64,000 bases of DNA from Xylogone sp. PMI_703 (GCA_021399445.1 JAJTUQ010000003.1:5270001-5334000), one strand, 5' to 3'; shown: positions 1-10,653, counted from the first letter of the stretch. Numbers and translations: made by a program. The notes: generated from the sequence alone by a model not told the origin.

Positions 1-3000
1 CAGATGTGTAGATCATGCAAGCAGTGTCTGATGCCTTTGATCTATCGTCCATGTGGTAAGGTGGTACGGTTCCCATATCGGAGAGCTTGAAGATGTTGCG
101 GCATGTAGTGCTGAAGCTGCGTTGAGCGACAGGGAAGGTCTTGTCATCGCAAATGATAGCTGCTGGCTTGCAGTCCTTGACAATGAGCTCCAAACGCTGG
201 GCAGGGTTGGAAACGTCCAGTGGGACGTAGATGGCACCAATTCGCAAGATTGCCAGCCAGTAGCAGACACTCATTGCGGTAGGCTCACAGTTGACACCAA
301 CAAAGTCCTTGGCAGTAACACCGGTTCTAAGGAGGTGTGCAGCTAGAGCATTGACTCGTGAAGCCATATCGAGCCAAGTGAGTGATCCACCGACGTTGTC
401 GACAACGGCGAGATCACTGGATCGAGCCTTGACGGCCATGTCAAACATCTTGTTAATGGTAATGTTCTGGTCAATGTTGATTCTTGGGCCAGTGCCGATT
501 TGAAGTGCAGTGTGGACGTCCTTGTTGCTGAACAAAGACTGATCCTTGATTGGAAGAGATGGTTTGGACGAAAGAGTCTTGAGGAGGTGAGTGTAAGTCT
601 TGAGGATGGTTGACAAGTCAGCCTCAGAGTAAAGGTATTCTTGAGTGGTAACAGTAATCAGGGTAGTTCCATCGACAGTTGCCTCAACATCGAATTGCAA
701 GTCGTATGGGTTGGAGGCATCCTGGAAGTCGACGACTTCGGCTTCGCATTCGCCAATGGGAACGCTTCGGAGGGAACCCAGCTTGTAGTTCATGAGAACT
801 TGGAAGAGTGGGTTAGAAGTAGTGGATCTTGGAACCTCTAGTTTGTCGAGGAGGACGTTGTAAGGAATCTGGGAGTGCTCCAAGGCCTTAAGGGTCTTGT
901 CTCTTGCTTGCTGTGTGAGCTTGGCGAATGATCGAGCACCCTCGACCTTGAAGCGGAGAGGCAGCAAGTTGACGAAGAAACCTAGAGTATCGACGTGGTC
1001 TGGATCGTTCTTGTTAGCATCAGTGATACCGATGCAGACATCGTCAATGTTAAGGAGCTTGTGCAACATGGTTTGAAGAGTTGCAAGGTGGAGATGGAAA
1101 GGTGTAACACGCAGCTTCTGGCTGGCTGCTTTGAGGTTGGAGGTGAGAGCGGCATCAATTCTAGTCTCCATGATGCGGATCTTGTATTCGGTCAGAGGCT
1201 TCCTGGATTTGACAGTTCCAAAGTCGAAGAGAGGCAGAGTCTCTGGAATAGTTGGGAATTCAGACTTCCAGTAAGCGACATCCTTAGAGAGAGCCTGGTC
1301 GACGGTCATTCGCTGCTTGTTGGCATAGTCGATGTACTGGTACTTCAATGGTGTGAGTTTCTGTCCAGCGTAGATAGCAGCAATGTCGCGGACCAAGATC
1401 TGGGAACTGGTTGCATCCACAGCGATGTGGTGGAAACCCATGATCAGAACGTGAGAGTTGGCGTTCTCAATCAGAAGGGTAGCCTTCATACTCTCAGCGT
1501 TCTCAAGGTCGTAGTGGTGGTTGTTGGTCTTGTTGAATTCCTCCTTGATCTGAGCCTCGCCAGTGTATGGCTTCTGCTCCATAACGAATGGAGTCTTCTC
1601 AACAGCGCCCAGGTAAGCGAGGTAGTTGGTCTTGTCAGTGAAGAAGGAAGTTCGAAGAGTCTCGTGTCTCTCGATGAGGTCATAGAATGCTTGGTTGAAG
1701 TCAGCGACACGGAAGGGGCCCTTAATGCGGTAGGCAAGGGTGATGTTGTAGGTGGCAGGGTTGGTCAGGAAAGACTGGAGGAACCATAGACGTTCCTGAG
1801 AGAATGACATGCGGCCAACTCGCTCGATGCCAGGTAGAAGTTCAATGCCTTCGTACTCGCCAAGGTCAGATCCAGACTTAGAGATCAAAGTAAAGTCTTC
1901 AGACTCCTCAGAGACAGATGGAGGAGTAGCAAGGAGGTCTGGAGACATGAGTGGAGATCGACCAGCCGAAGCGGAGGCATCAGATGGAACAGAGGATCCC
2001 TTGATGTCTGCAACAGTGACTGGTTCAACATCGGCAGGAGCAGATGCAGTGATTTGGACGAGAGAGGCGGCCTCTGCGCAGAGGGTAGAGATGCTTCCTC
2101 CACCGAGAACCTTGAGGACTGGCATGTCAACATCGATCTGACTGAGGAACCAGGATCGGATTTCCATAGCCATCAAAGAGTCAACGCCAAGGGCCAAGAG
2201 AGGCTGGCTAACATCAATGTTCTCAGCAGCGGTTTGCAAGATACGGCTCATCTTGAGCACGAAGTCACCTCTGATGACCTCTGCACGTTGGTCGATAGAA
2301 GCAGCTTGGGCCAATCGTTGTTTGATCGGGAGAGATGCATTTCCAGAACCCGAAGACTCGCCAGCCTCCTCCTTCAAGACGTGGTGAGAGAATCGGAGGT
2401 TAGAAGCGTACCAAGGGTTGTCAGCACCAGGAAGTGTGCTGTTACGAGGAAGACCGGTGATGATATCGTTTGAGTGTCCAGAGTCTGGGCGTCCAACCAA
2501 GATACATTCTGCGAACATGTCAAGGAAGGCTGGCTCGGAGATAGCCATCCATTTCTGTCTCTTGAGGGTACTCTCGAGGGCAGCATCCTGAGAAACAACT
2601 CCGATACCGATAACCATACCGATGTGCATGACGGAAGCGGTCAGACCACGAGCCCTGCGCTGAGCGGCAATGGTTTGCATGTAACCGTTCGCGGCAAGGT
2701 AGTTGGATTGACCACGGTTGCCGACAGTGTTGGCCAAGGATGAGAAGAGGATGAAGAAGTCAAGGTCGCTACCGCCTGAGAAGAGCTCATCGAGCTGGTT
2801 GGTTCCATCAACCTTGGGCTTCAGGACCTTCTGGAAGTCTTCCAGGGTAATATCATTGAAGAGACGATCGGAGAGTACCATGGCAGCATTTGCAACACCG
2901 ACAATGCGGGGCATAACTTGGCAGATCTGTTCGTGAGTCTTTCGCAGGGACTTGCCATCAGTAACATCGCAGGCAAAGATCCTGACGTCGCCTCCAGCTG

Positions 3001-6000
3001 CTTTCATTTCGTCAAGCCAAACCGGGTTAACAGACTTGGGGTTTCTGGTGGTAAGAGCGAGATGCTTGGCTCCATTCTGGACCATCCATCTGCAGAGTGC
3101 CTGACCAAGACCACCAGTGCATCCAACAAGGAGGTAAGTCTTGTCAGATCGGAAGAGAGCTTGAGGCTTAACGGGAGCAACTTGAACCGGCACCTCGACA
3201 TCCTTGGTGAAGTCCAATGTGCAATGGTATGGGCGCACATGTGGATCACTAACCAATTGTCCCAAGGTAATGAGCTCGGAAGCCTGCTCACAGTAATCCA
3301 TGAAGTTGGCAGCCACGAAGTGAGCCTTGAGTAGCTCATCATAGAGAGTGTCAGGTGTGTTGTTGGCACCCGAACTTGCCTTCTTGCTGAACAGATCATG
3401 AACCTGCTGGTTGATGCACTCATCAGAAGCCTGGAGAGCAGCGATGCATGTTGGCTGGTGTGCGCCAGAGAAATCCAAAATCATATCAATCTTAGGAGGC
3501 AAAATTGTGCGGAGAACACGCTCAGGTGTGTTGGGGTTGATGTATACAGTCTTGGAGCCAGCTTGGACGGGTTGGGTAGAGGCGGAAAAGATCTTCAATC
3601 CAAGAGCCTCAGATGTTGCCTGGAAAGCAGCAGCCAAGCTCTTATCTGGACCCAACATCAGCACAGTGGATCCATGGCGGAGCTGAGAGAGCAATGCTGT
3701 AGAGACGAAAGTCTTTGCAACAGTCTCCAAGAACTTCGCGGCTCCGTCAACCTTGACGTAGATTGGAACCACTTGAGCAGTTGGAACAGTGATGATAGAG
3801 GCGTTGCAATGAGAGAATGCAAGGACATCTCTACCAGCGGGCTGTTCTCCTCCAGAGACAACCTTGCCAATAGTCAAGTACAAGTACATGTTCTCAGCAA
3901 CCTTGATTGGAGAAAGGAAGGTGTGAGACACCTTGATGGTGACGTCGTTCTTCTTGTCATCGGTGGGAACAGAAATGTAAGGCTCGGAAAGAACGTAAGC
4001 TCCTTCAGATTGTGAAACCAAGACTGGAGTCTCTGCCAGCTTAACCTTCTTCTGAATAGGTCGTCGGCGAGCATTAAATCGATCATTCAGGACTTGGTCG
4101 GCAGTAATACGGGGGATCAGGAAAGCACCGTTCTTCACAACAAGTTCTGGCTCTGCAGTCCAGACAATACTGGGTGAGGCAATTCGAACAGCGTCATCGG
4201 CAAATAATCGAAGAGCAGCTGCAGCAATCAGATCATTGCTAGTCTCAGCCTCAGTTGGCTCAATGTCCAGAAGTTGGAATTGCACATGGGCATATTCGGA
4301 CTGAAGACCACGTCCAACACCGACCGACATGTTTGCATAAGCATTTTGAAGTCTGGAACCGGAGCTGACCCATAGGACTTGTCGTGCTTGGTTCACGACA
4401 GACTGAAGACCAGTGATAGTGTCCTGGGTAAGGCTCTTCCAGATTGGCTCTTCCAAATCTTGGACGAAGATGACAGAAGACATTGGTGCATTGTGGAGGT
4501 GAGCCTTTTCGATGGAATCGACAACAGAGATCTTGGGTTGTTCAGTGCCGAGGGCCTTGCATGCTGTTAAGATATACTCTGTGATCTCAGCGTTTCTAGC
4601 TTTGTTTCCGCCGATGATGCAGATATCCCTGAAGGTGATTGGGAGTGCTGGGGGGCACAGTGGTTCTCTCAAGAACTTAACCTCGTCGGTCAAAGCCTGG
4701 GACAGGACTACTGAAGTCATGTACATGGGTCTGTTTGCAAGATCATTGGTGATTTGATCGACTCCAGAGAATCCGGTCTCCTTGAGGAGTGATGTCCATT
4801 GTGAGATTGATGCTGCTGGGCCAAATCGGCGGCAGTCATCATCACCAGACCACCAAGCAGGTAGACCGAGAGTCATGAACTTAACTCTCAGAACATCTGG
4901 TACACTGATTTCTTGAAGCACGACGTATCCACCAGGCTTGAGGAGCGTGCGAATGTTCTCCATAGCCCGTTGAAGATTTTGGGAGTTCTGGACGACGTTT
5001 GAAGCAATGACCAAGTCATATGAGTGCGCTTCGAATCCTTGCTCCACTGCATCTGATTCAATCTCCAATGGCTGGAATTTCATCTTGCCTGACCAGCGGC
5101 GAAGGTTTTCGCGTGCCTTGTCGAATCCCTTATCTGTGGAATCGGTGAATGTGTAGCTCTTGAAGAGATGTCCGATCTCTCCTAGAACGCCCTGTGTGAC
5201 AGCACCATGGCCACCGCCAACTTCCAGAATGTTCATTCCAGCATAGCGATGAACAATCTGGCCGACGGCACGGCTCAAGGAAACGTTGGAGTCCTTGATT
5301 TGTTGGCCAAGTGCGTAGTAACGGTTAAGCATGTCGTCCTTCATCATGCAGTCCAACAGGTTTGTCTGGCCCCTCACAACGGACAGGAGATTTTGACCAA
5401 CAGTGGTAATAAGCTGGATATCGAGTTGGTCGTCATGCTTTGCAGCTTGGGCTTCGAGCCAGTCACAGTCATCTTCAGCCCATTCTTTGCGGAGAGTTGG
5501 GTGGTTGCCGCTCTCAATAAAGGGGAAGAGGTGATCAATGAACTGGAAGATACGCTGGTGGTTCCATGCGAGTGTCTCTACCTCAGCTGGGGAGACAGAG
5601 TCGCGGAGCTTTCGGAGATACATGTATGCCAGTCGCTCACAAAGGTTGACCAAGCTGTGGGGCTCATCATTCGCTAGAGCAACATCCGTTACCTTGTTCG
5701 AGATCTCAGGGCGGTAGATGGTTTGTGCGTAGAGCTCAATATCATTGTCTGTGTGTGCCCGCTCCAAGGAAGTACAGGCGAGACCTTCGATTTGCATCTT
5801 TGGCTGCCCAGTACCTGTGTGGCACATTTCGATATCAGCAACAATCTTCATGTTCTCATTGCTTGTGATGAATGTGTCGACAGTCACGGGAGTTCCCTCG
5901 ACTGACTGGTCGCTCATGTCTGTGCTAATGCGGAGACACTTGATGCCTGTAGGCAGGTATGGAGAGGCCATGCCACCATCGCCGGGGAAGTGAAGGGCGG

Positions 6001-9000
6001 CGAATACAGTTTGGAAGCAAGCATCCATCAAAGCTGGGTGCATCATGGCAGGCATGTCGGGGTCCTCAGGATATTCGAGAGCAGCAGCAGTGGCTCGGTT
6101 CATGCGTCGATCGATAGAGGTCAAGCGACGGAACAATCCTTGGTAGTTGAAACCGATCTCGAGAAGAGAGTTGTAAAAGGTATCGATATTGACTGGGCTG
6201 AGCAACACTGGGGTGCTGTCGCGCACTGGTAGAATGATGTCTGGGGTGTTGGAGTCCGCGAAGACGACGCGGAGACGACCCTTAACATTGAGGTCCCAGT
6301 TCTCTGCGTCAACACCGACGGCCGAGAAGATGGCGAATTGAGCCTCGATGTAGTTCTCTCCGTTTAATAGGCCTTCATGTGTCTTCTTCAGGGTGAGAAG
6401 GGTATCGACACCAGCGGAGCCTTCCTCCAAAGTGATAGCACGAGACAACTCGACATCCAAAAGCTCAACCAACTTTGCAGGTTGGTCCTTTGCAAGCTCC
6501 CTTGACGCCTCCAAGGCCATGACAAGGTAGGCAGCTCCAGGGTAGACAATCTGACCCTGAACCTTGTGGCCAGCGAGCCAAGGAGTCTCCGAAACGCGAA
6601 CAGTGTTCCGGAAGCGCATGTCGTGTTCAAGGTCATCTGGAAGTTGAGCACCGAGAAGATCGTGCCTTGGCTTGCTTCGTTGACGGTATTTCTTAGAGTA
6701 ACGAGTTTCACCCCAGAACGATTGGGAGCGGTCCCAAGGATATGTTGGCAGTCCTGTCACAAGCTGTGGTTCGGCACCTCCTGTGAATGATCGGACGTAT
6801 TCGTCAGTGGTGAGTTGGGATGGAGCCTTGTAGTTCATGAGGCCACCAAGGCAGTTTGACATGGCGGTGATGTCGTTTGTGAATCTGGCCAAGGTGCCAC
6901 CATATGGAAGGTTAGATCCAACAGCAGCCTTGTAGGTTTGAAGGAATGGACCCTTCAGCGCTGTGTGTGGACCGACTTCAATAGCGTAGTCGAATGGCTC
7001 CTCGCCCATGACAGCTTGCTCAACAGCAGTGGAGAAGAGAACTGGCTTAAGCATATTATCCTTCCAGTAAACACTGGTGAGGAGCTTGAGATCCATCTCA
7101 TCCTCGATGCGGTCTCCAGTAACAGAGGAAACCCAGGTGCAGCCATCAGATGGAAGCTTGGGTTGGATGCGGCAAGCACGGAGAGACTCCATATAAGGGA
7201 TTGATACTGGGTTCATGTGTTGAGAGTGGTAGGCCTTGTTGACTTTCAGGGCTCTGGCGAAGATACCTCTCTCATCGAGCATAGCTTTAGCCTCAGCGAC
7301 AGCATCCACATCACCAGAAAGGGTAACACTCTCTGGTGCGTTGCTAGCTGCCACCTGGATGCGGCCTGCAAGAGCAGGTTGGGAGCAGAACTCATCAGCA
7401 TCTTCATGCGAGAGACCAGCTGCCAACATGGTACCTTCCTTTCCAGATGGCCCTTGAGCAAGCTTGGTGTGAAGACCACGGTAGTAGGCGATCTTGATGG
7501 CTTCAGAAGCGTTGACAACGCCAGCAGCATAAGCTGCACCAATCTCACCACTGGAGTGTCCTACAACAGTAGCAAATTTGTGGCCAACTGATCGGAGGAT
7601 GTCAACAAGCATGACTTGCACAGCAGTGCAGACTGGCTGAGAAAACTCGGCTTGGTCGATACGTTTGCCAGTTTCCTTGTCGGTAATCACAGACTCAAGA
7701 GTCCATGCAGGGCCATCTGGAAGCTCAGCAAGTGCGGCATCGAGGTGAGCAATGGATGCCTTTGCCATTGAGGAGTTGAGAAGGAGTTCACGGCCCATGT
7801 TGGCCCATTGAGCACCCTGACCGGTGAAGACACCCAAGATGCGGGGATTCTTGGTTCTATCATCCCTGCGCTGACCGATGGAAGCTGGAGGGGTCTGCTT
7901 TGTCTTCGCAAGAGCAGCTGCCATGTTTGCAAGCAGATCTTCTCTGGTAGGACCCGAGAAGGTAGCCTTGAGAGCAAGCTCCGAGCGACGATTCTGCAAA
8001 GTCCAAGCCAGATCATTAAGATTGATCTGCTCATCAGCCTCGATGATGGCATGGTAATTGGCAAGCATTTCAGCCAAAGATGCCTCATTATTGGCAGATA
8101 GAATAATGGGAATGGCCAATGGTGCCTGAGAAGTAGCTGGCATGAGCTGCTTGCGAGTGACCAATGTGGATGGTGGTTCGTAACTTTCGATGATGGCGTG
8201 GGCGTTGGTTCCTCCGAATCCGAAGCAGTTGACACTTGCTCGCCTTGGGGCACCAGCTGGCACCATTGGCCAAGGCTGGGTCTCTGTCACGAGGGAGAGA
8301 TCATCGAGGAGAGGCAGAATCTTGGGGTTGTAGCTCTTGAAGAGCAAGTTGCCGGGAATAACTCCGCGTTTGATGGCATTTGCGACTTTGATCAATCCTG
8401 CAAGACCGGCAGTACCTTCTGTGTGGCCCAGTGCAGTCTTGACGGATCCAACAAGCAACTTGCTACCCTCTCTCTGAATGTTTTCTGTGAAGAAAGCATC
8501 GCGAATACCGTTTGCTTCGATTGGGTCACCAGCGGGAGTACCTGTTCCGTGAGCTTCAAAATATTGGGGGCGGTCAATAGCTGAGAATGGATTCAGACCC
8601 GCCTTCTTATACACTTGTTTAATCAGGGTGGTCTGAGCCTCGCCACTAGGCAAGGTTATACCTTTGGTTCGGCCATCCTGGTTGACACCAGTTTCGCGAA
8701 CAATACACTGGATGTCATCTCCATCAGCAATGGCGTCAGAGAGCCTCTTGAAGATGACAGCCGCGAAACCCTCTCCACGGGCATATCCGTTGGCACCAGC
8801 ATCCCACATACGGGATCGTCCCTCAGGGGACAACATGTGAAGGTTGGATTCGGTAGCCATGAACTCAGGGTTCAGGATAAGGTTGGCACCACCAGCAATG
8901 GCCATCCTCGATTCGCCGGAGCGAAGACTCTGGACAGCATGGTGCACAGCGACCAAACTGGAAGAGCATGCGGTGTTTATAGTCTCAGAGGGGCCCTTCA

Positions 9001-9538
9001 AGTCGAAGAAGTAGGAGACTCGGTTGGAAAGGATACTTGAGTTCGTTCCGGTAGCGAAGTAGGTTGGCAAGTTCTCAGGACTACGGAGAAGCATTTCGTA
9101 GTAGTCTGCAGTCATGACACCGACATACACGGCAGTGTCGGAGCCCTGCATTTGTTCCATGCTGAATCCACCAGCCTCCATAGCTTCATACACGGTCTCA
9201 AGAAGAATACGGTGCTGGGGATCAATGGCTTCGGCCTCACGTGGATTGATACCGAAGAAGGAAGCATCAAAGGTGCGAACATCCTCTTGCAGAAGATAGG
9301 CATTCTTGACGTTGAGACTGCCGGCACGCTCACCGTTGGGGTGGTGGAAAGCGTCGGCGCTCCAGCGGTCCATGGGGATGTCCCTCAGGGCATCCTGCTT
9401 GGAGATAAGCATATCCCAAAGCTTGGATGGGCTGCTTGCCCCACCGGGGAAGCGACATCCGGTTCCAACGATAGCAATTGGTTCTGGTTCCATGTTGTCG
9501 TTGCTGACAGGCTTAGAGAGCATCTTTCTGGAAACCAT
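1..9538 (-). CDS. Highly reducing PKS-NRPS hybrid synthetase (5' part; continues beyond the left edge)
   Basis: This is an iterative polyketide synthase fused to a nonribosomal peptide module. It builds a reduced, C-methylated polyketide and condenses it with an amino acid. One open frame of 3,179 codons runs from the ATG at 9538 to the edge with no stop and no intron. Domains in order: KS (Cys191 in TACSSS, His330 in EAHGTGT, His372), AT (Ser662 in GHSSGE), DH (His991 in HKVQGQIVYP, Asp1172), C-methyltransferase (LEVGGGHG near 1440), a stretch without a recognisable ER nucleotide site, KR (TGGLG near 2135, Tyr near 2279), ACP (Ser2454 in GVDSL), a Ser-rich linker, condensation domain (SQERLWFL near 2580; HHIAVD at 2703-2708) and the start of an adenylation domain from about 3010, cut at its core A3 motif (MIYTS). 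The family is usually about 3,900-4,000 residues, so A, carrier and release domains lie outside. The missing ER implies a trans-acting enoyl reductase. The product cannot be named from this sequence. Confidence 0.96.
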   Translation of the reverse strand, partial: MVSRKMLSKPVSNDNMEPEPIAIVGTGCRFPGGASSPSKLWDMLISKQDALRDIPMDRWSADAFHHPNGERAGSLNVKNAYLLQEDVRTFDASFFGINPREAEAIDPQHRILLETVYEAMEAGGFSMEQMQGSDTAVYVGVMTADYYEMLLRSPENLPTYFATGTNSSILSNRVSYFFDLKGPSETINTACSSSLVAVHHAVQSLRSGESRMAIAGGANLILNPEFMATESNLHMLSPEGRSRMWDAGANGYARGEGFAAVIFKRLSDAIADGDDIQCIVRETGVNQDGRTKGITLPSGEAQTTLIKQVYKKAGLNPFSAIDRPQYFEAHGTGTPAGDPIEANGIRDAFFTENIQREGSKLLVGSVKTALGHTEGTAGLAGLIKVANAIKRGVIPGNLLFKSYNPKILPLLDDLSLVTETQPWPMVPAGAPRRASVNCFGFGGTNAHAIIESYEPPSTLVTRKQLMPATSQAPLAIPIILSANNEASLAEMLANYHAIIEADEQINLNDLAWTLQNRRSELALKATFSGPTREDLLANMAAALAKTKQTPPASIGQRRDDRTKNPRILGVFTGQGAQWANMGRELLLNSSMAKASIAHLDAALAELPDGPAWTLESVITDKETGKRIDQAEFSQPVCTAVQVMLVDILRSVGHKFATVVGHSSGEIGAAYAAGVVNASEAIKIAYYRGLHTKLAQGPSGKEGTMLAAGLSHEDADEFCSQPALAGRIQVAASNAPESVTLSGDVDAVAEAKAMLDERGIFARALKVNKAYHSQHMNPVSIPYMESLRACRIQPKLPSDGCTWVSSVTGDRIEDEMDLKLLTSVYWKDNMLKPVLFSTAVEQAVMGEEPFDYAIEVGPHTALKGPFLQTYKAAVGSNLPYGGTLARFTNDITAMSNCLGGLMNYKAPSQLTTDEYVRSFTGGAEPQLVTGLPTYPWDRSQSFWGETRYSKKYRQRSKPRHDLLGAQLPDDLEHDMRFRNTVRVSETPWLAGHKVQGQIVYPGAAYLVMALEASRELAKDQPAKLVELLDVELSRAITLEEGSAGVDTLLTLKKTHEGLLNGENYIEAQFAIFSAVGVDAENWDLNVKGRLRVVFADSNTPDIILPVRDSTPVLLSPVNIDTFYNSLLEIGFNYQGLFRRLTSIDRRMNRATAAALEYPEDPDMPAMMHPALMDACFQTVFAALHFPGDGGMASPYLPTGIKCLRISTDMSDQSVEGTPVTVDTFITSNENMKIVADIEMCHTGTGQPKMQIEGLACTSLERAHTDNDIELYAQTIYRPEISNKVTDVALANDEPHSLVNLCERLAYMYLRKLRDSVSPAEVETLAWNHQRIFQFIDHLFPFIESGNHPTLRKEWAEDDCDWLEAQAAKHDDQLDIQLITTVGQNLLSVVRGQTNLLDCMMKDDMLNRYYALGQQIKDSNVSLSRAVGQIVHRYAGMNILEVGGGHGAVTQGVLGEIGHLFKSYTFTDSTDKGFDKARENLRRWSGKMKFQPLEIESDAVEQGFEAHSYDLVIASNVVQNSQNLQRAMENIRTLLKPGGYVVLQEISVPDVLRVKFMTLGLPAWWSGDDDCRRFGPAASISQWTSLLKETGFSGVDQITNDLANRPMYMTSVVLSQALTDEVKFLREPLCPPALPITFRDICIIGGNKARNAEITEYILTACKALGTEQPKISVVDSIEKAHLHNAPMSSVIFVQDLEEPIWKSLTQDTITGLQSVVNQARQVLWVSSGSRLQNAYANMSVGVGRGLQSEYAHVQFQLLDIEPTEAETSNDLIAAAALRLFADDAVRIASPSIVWTAEPELVVKNGAFLIPRITADQVLNDRFNARRRPIQKKVKLAETPVLVSQSEGAYVLSEPYISVPTDDKKNDVTIKVSHTFLSPIKVAENMYLYLTIGKVVSGGEQPAGRDVLAFSHCNASIITVPTAQVVPIYVKVDGAAKFLETVAKTFVSTALLSQLRHGSTVLMLGPDKSLAAAFQATSEALGLKIFSASTQPVQAGSKTVYINPNTPERVLRTILPPKIDMILDFSGAHQPTCIAALQASDECINQQVHDLFSKKASSGANNTPDTLYDELLKAHFVAANFMDYCEQASELITLGQLVSDPHVRPYHCTLDFTKDVEVPVQVAPVKPQALFRSDKTYLLVGCTGGLGQALCRWMVQNGAKHLALTTRNPKSVNPVWLDEMKAAGGDVRIFACDVTDGKSLRKTHEQICQVMPRIVGVANAAMVLSDRLFNDITLEDFQKVLKPKVDGTNQLDELFSGGSDLDFFILFSSLANTVGNRGQSNYLAANGYMQTIAAQRRARGLTASVMHIGMVIGIGVVSQDAALESTLKRQKWMAISEPAFLDMFAECILVGRPDSGHSNDIITGLPRNSTLPGADNPWYASNLRFSHHVLKEEAGESSGSGNASLPIKQRLAQAASIDQRAEVIRGDFVLKMSRILQTAAENIDVSQPLLALGVDSLMAMEIRSWFLSQIDVDMPVLKVLGGGSISTLCAEAASLVQITASAPADVEPVTVADIKGSSVPSDASASAGRSPLMSPDLLATPPSVSEESEDFTLISKSGSDLGEYEGIELLPGIERVGRMSFSQERLWFLQSFLTNPATYNITLAYRIKGPFRVADFNQAFYDLIERHETLRTSFFTDKTNYLAYLGAVEKTPFVMEQKPYTGEAQIKEEFNKTNNHHYDLENAESMKATLLIENANSHVLIMGFHHIAVDATSSQILVRDIAAIYAGQKLTPLKYQYIDYANKQRMTVDQALSKDVAYWKSEFPTIPETLPLFDFGTVKSRKPLTEYKIRIMETRIDAALTSNLKAASQKLRVTPFHLHLATLQTMLHKLLNIDDVCIGITDANKNDPDHVDTLGFFVNLLPLRFKVEGARSFAKLTQQARDKTLKALEHSQIPYNVLLDKLEVPRSTTSNPLFQVLMNYKLGSLRSVPIGECEAEVVDFQDASNPYDLQFDVEATVDGTTLITVTTQEYLYSEADLSTILKTYTHLLKTLSSKPSLPIKDQSLFSNKDVHTALQIGTGPRINIDQNITINKMFDMAVKARSSDLAVVDNVGGSLTWLDMASRVNALAAHLLRTGVTAKDFVGVNCEPTAMSVCYWLAILRIGAIYVPLDVSNPAQRLELIVKDCKPAAIICDDKTFPVAQRSFSTTCRNIFKLSDMGTVPPYHMDDRSKASDTACMIYTS

Positions 9539-10653
9539 TTTGAATTGAGTGTGATTGGATGTTGTCGAGTAAGGGTATTATTAATGCAAGTGAAATTAAG
9601 AAAGGATTTTTGTATTAGTGCAGCGCAGAGTTAATTCTAATCGATGATTTGGGTTGAGTCGTTTGAAAGATTCTCTAAAAGTCGGGGTAATAGAGAAAGT
9701 TTCAAGTCTAGGAGCGTAGTCGGGAAAGTCTATAGGTTGAATTCTCCAAAGTCGGGATAATGGAGAATGGGTATCAATTCTATGAGATTGTGCTATATGA
9801 AATCGGAAATGGCGAGAAGAGTTCAAGTCCAAGGGTTCTTAGATTATGTAGTCGGGGATAATCAAGAATAGTTTGGAGTCAAATATGTTGTGAATGTCGA
9901 AATGTGAGTGTCGGAATATGGAAATCTGATAATAGATTGGAGCTCAAGGTTCTCAAAGTCGGGATGTTTGAGAATTATTGAAGTCCAGGAATTACCAGGA
10001 GTGATGAGTTAAGAGTGTGAGGTGAAGATGATGATTCGAAAGTCCATTGAGGAGTACTTCACAAGCCTTGATATACTTCTGATCCTGAAGCTTTGCCTGG
10101 GAGCTGTGAACACCATTCGGACGTGCGACAGAGCCGCCGGCTGATGGAGTCCGGATGTGTTGGAAACATCACTCCACTCTCGAGTCTAGAAAGTGTCCAC
10201 TCCCAGATGCTGTCCGTGAATTCGGGGGGTTGTAATCTGAAGGAGGCTAGATTTAGAATTAAGCTACTTCGGAGATGCGCACTAACGTGAAGAGCGAGGA
10301 ACAGCACACTATTCTTAGGCCTGCCAAGCTCTAACAACGTTAAGCTTCTGGTCCGCCAGTAAAGGTGCAGCCAAGTTCATCGGCCTGTTTCTTGTAAGGT
10401 GAGATCAGTTTTTGCTTTAATTAGCATATGCACGGGGGTCTCAAGGCTGAACCACGACTCAGCCCCATCCGGAAACCCGCCGACTCACGTGACCGACGCC
10501 ACATCTCTGGCCTACCACCGAATGCATGCCATCATAAGCCATGGAGTCCTATCGGTATTTATATAATAGAGTTGAGAAATCATGTGTTGATTTTCTCTAT
10601 GCCATCGATACGTCGTCTTTACGAAATCGAGAAACCTCAGAATATCAATCAAT
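9539..10653. promoter_or_regulatory. Shared divergent promoter between PKS-NRPS and alpha/beta-hydrolase
   Basis: This 1.1-kb spacer separates the two divergent start codons and should hold both promoters. On the hydrolase side a TATA-like element (TTTATATAATA, 10558-10568) lies about 90 bases before its ATG, and a CACGTG core occurs near 10488. The synthase side holds the hairpin repeats listed separately. Short open frames here (for example 10059-10337 minus) show no coding character. Co-regulation of the pair is inferred from the shared spacer. Confidence 0.55.
9665..9974. promoter_or_regulatory. Four hairpin repeats with a shared GTCGGG loop in the PKS-NRPS leader/promoter
   Basis: Four inverted repeats lie 130-440 bases upstream of the synthase ATG, and each loop contains GTCGGG in the same orientation (CCCGAC on the synthase sense strand). 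Arms are TTCTCTA/TAGAGAA (9671-9677 and 9691-9697, extendable to 9665-9703 with two mismatches), ATTCTCCA/TGGAGAAT (9741-9748, 9761-9768), TTCTT-GATTAT/ATAATC-AAGAA with one bulged A (9836-9847, 9858-9868) and TTCTCAAA/TTTGAGAA (9950-9957, 9967-9974). The arms differ between copies yet stay complementary. A fifth GTCGGG at 9719 has no clear arms. They could be repeated binding sites for a pathway regulator, or RNA structures in a long 5' leader. The repeats are seen directly; their function is unknown. Confidence 0.75.

Noticed and set aside
13..270. Minus-strand 85-codon frame ending at 13
   Set aside because: It is a shadow in another frame of the adenylation domain, whose true frame runs open to the window edge and encodes MIYTS at its end.
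995..1789. Plus-strand open frame of 264 codons inside the PKS-NRPS
   Set aside because: It is antisense to the condensation domain, and its composition (Val/Leu/Ser/Glu-rich without motifs) is what the reverse of a strongly coding frame gives.
10059..10337. Minus-strand 92-codon frame between the synthase and hydrolase
   Set aside because: It lies in the shared promoter and has no motif or splice partner; the stretch also holds CGG-type and E-box-like sites expected of regulatory DNA.
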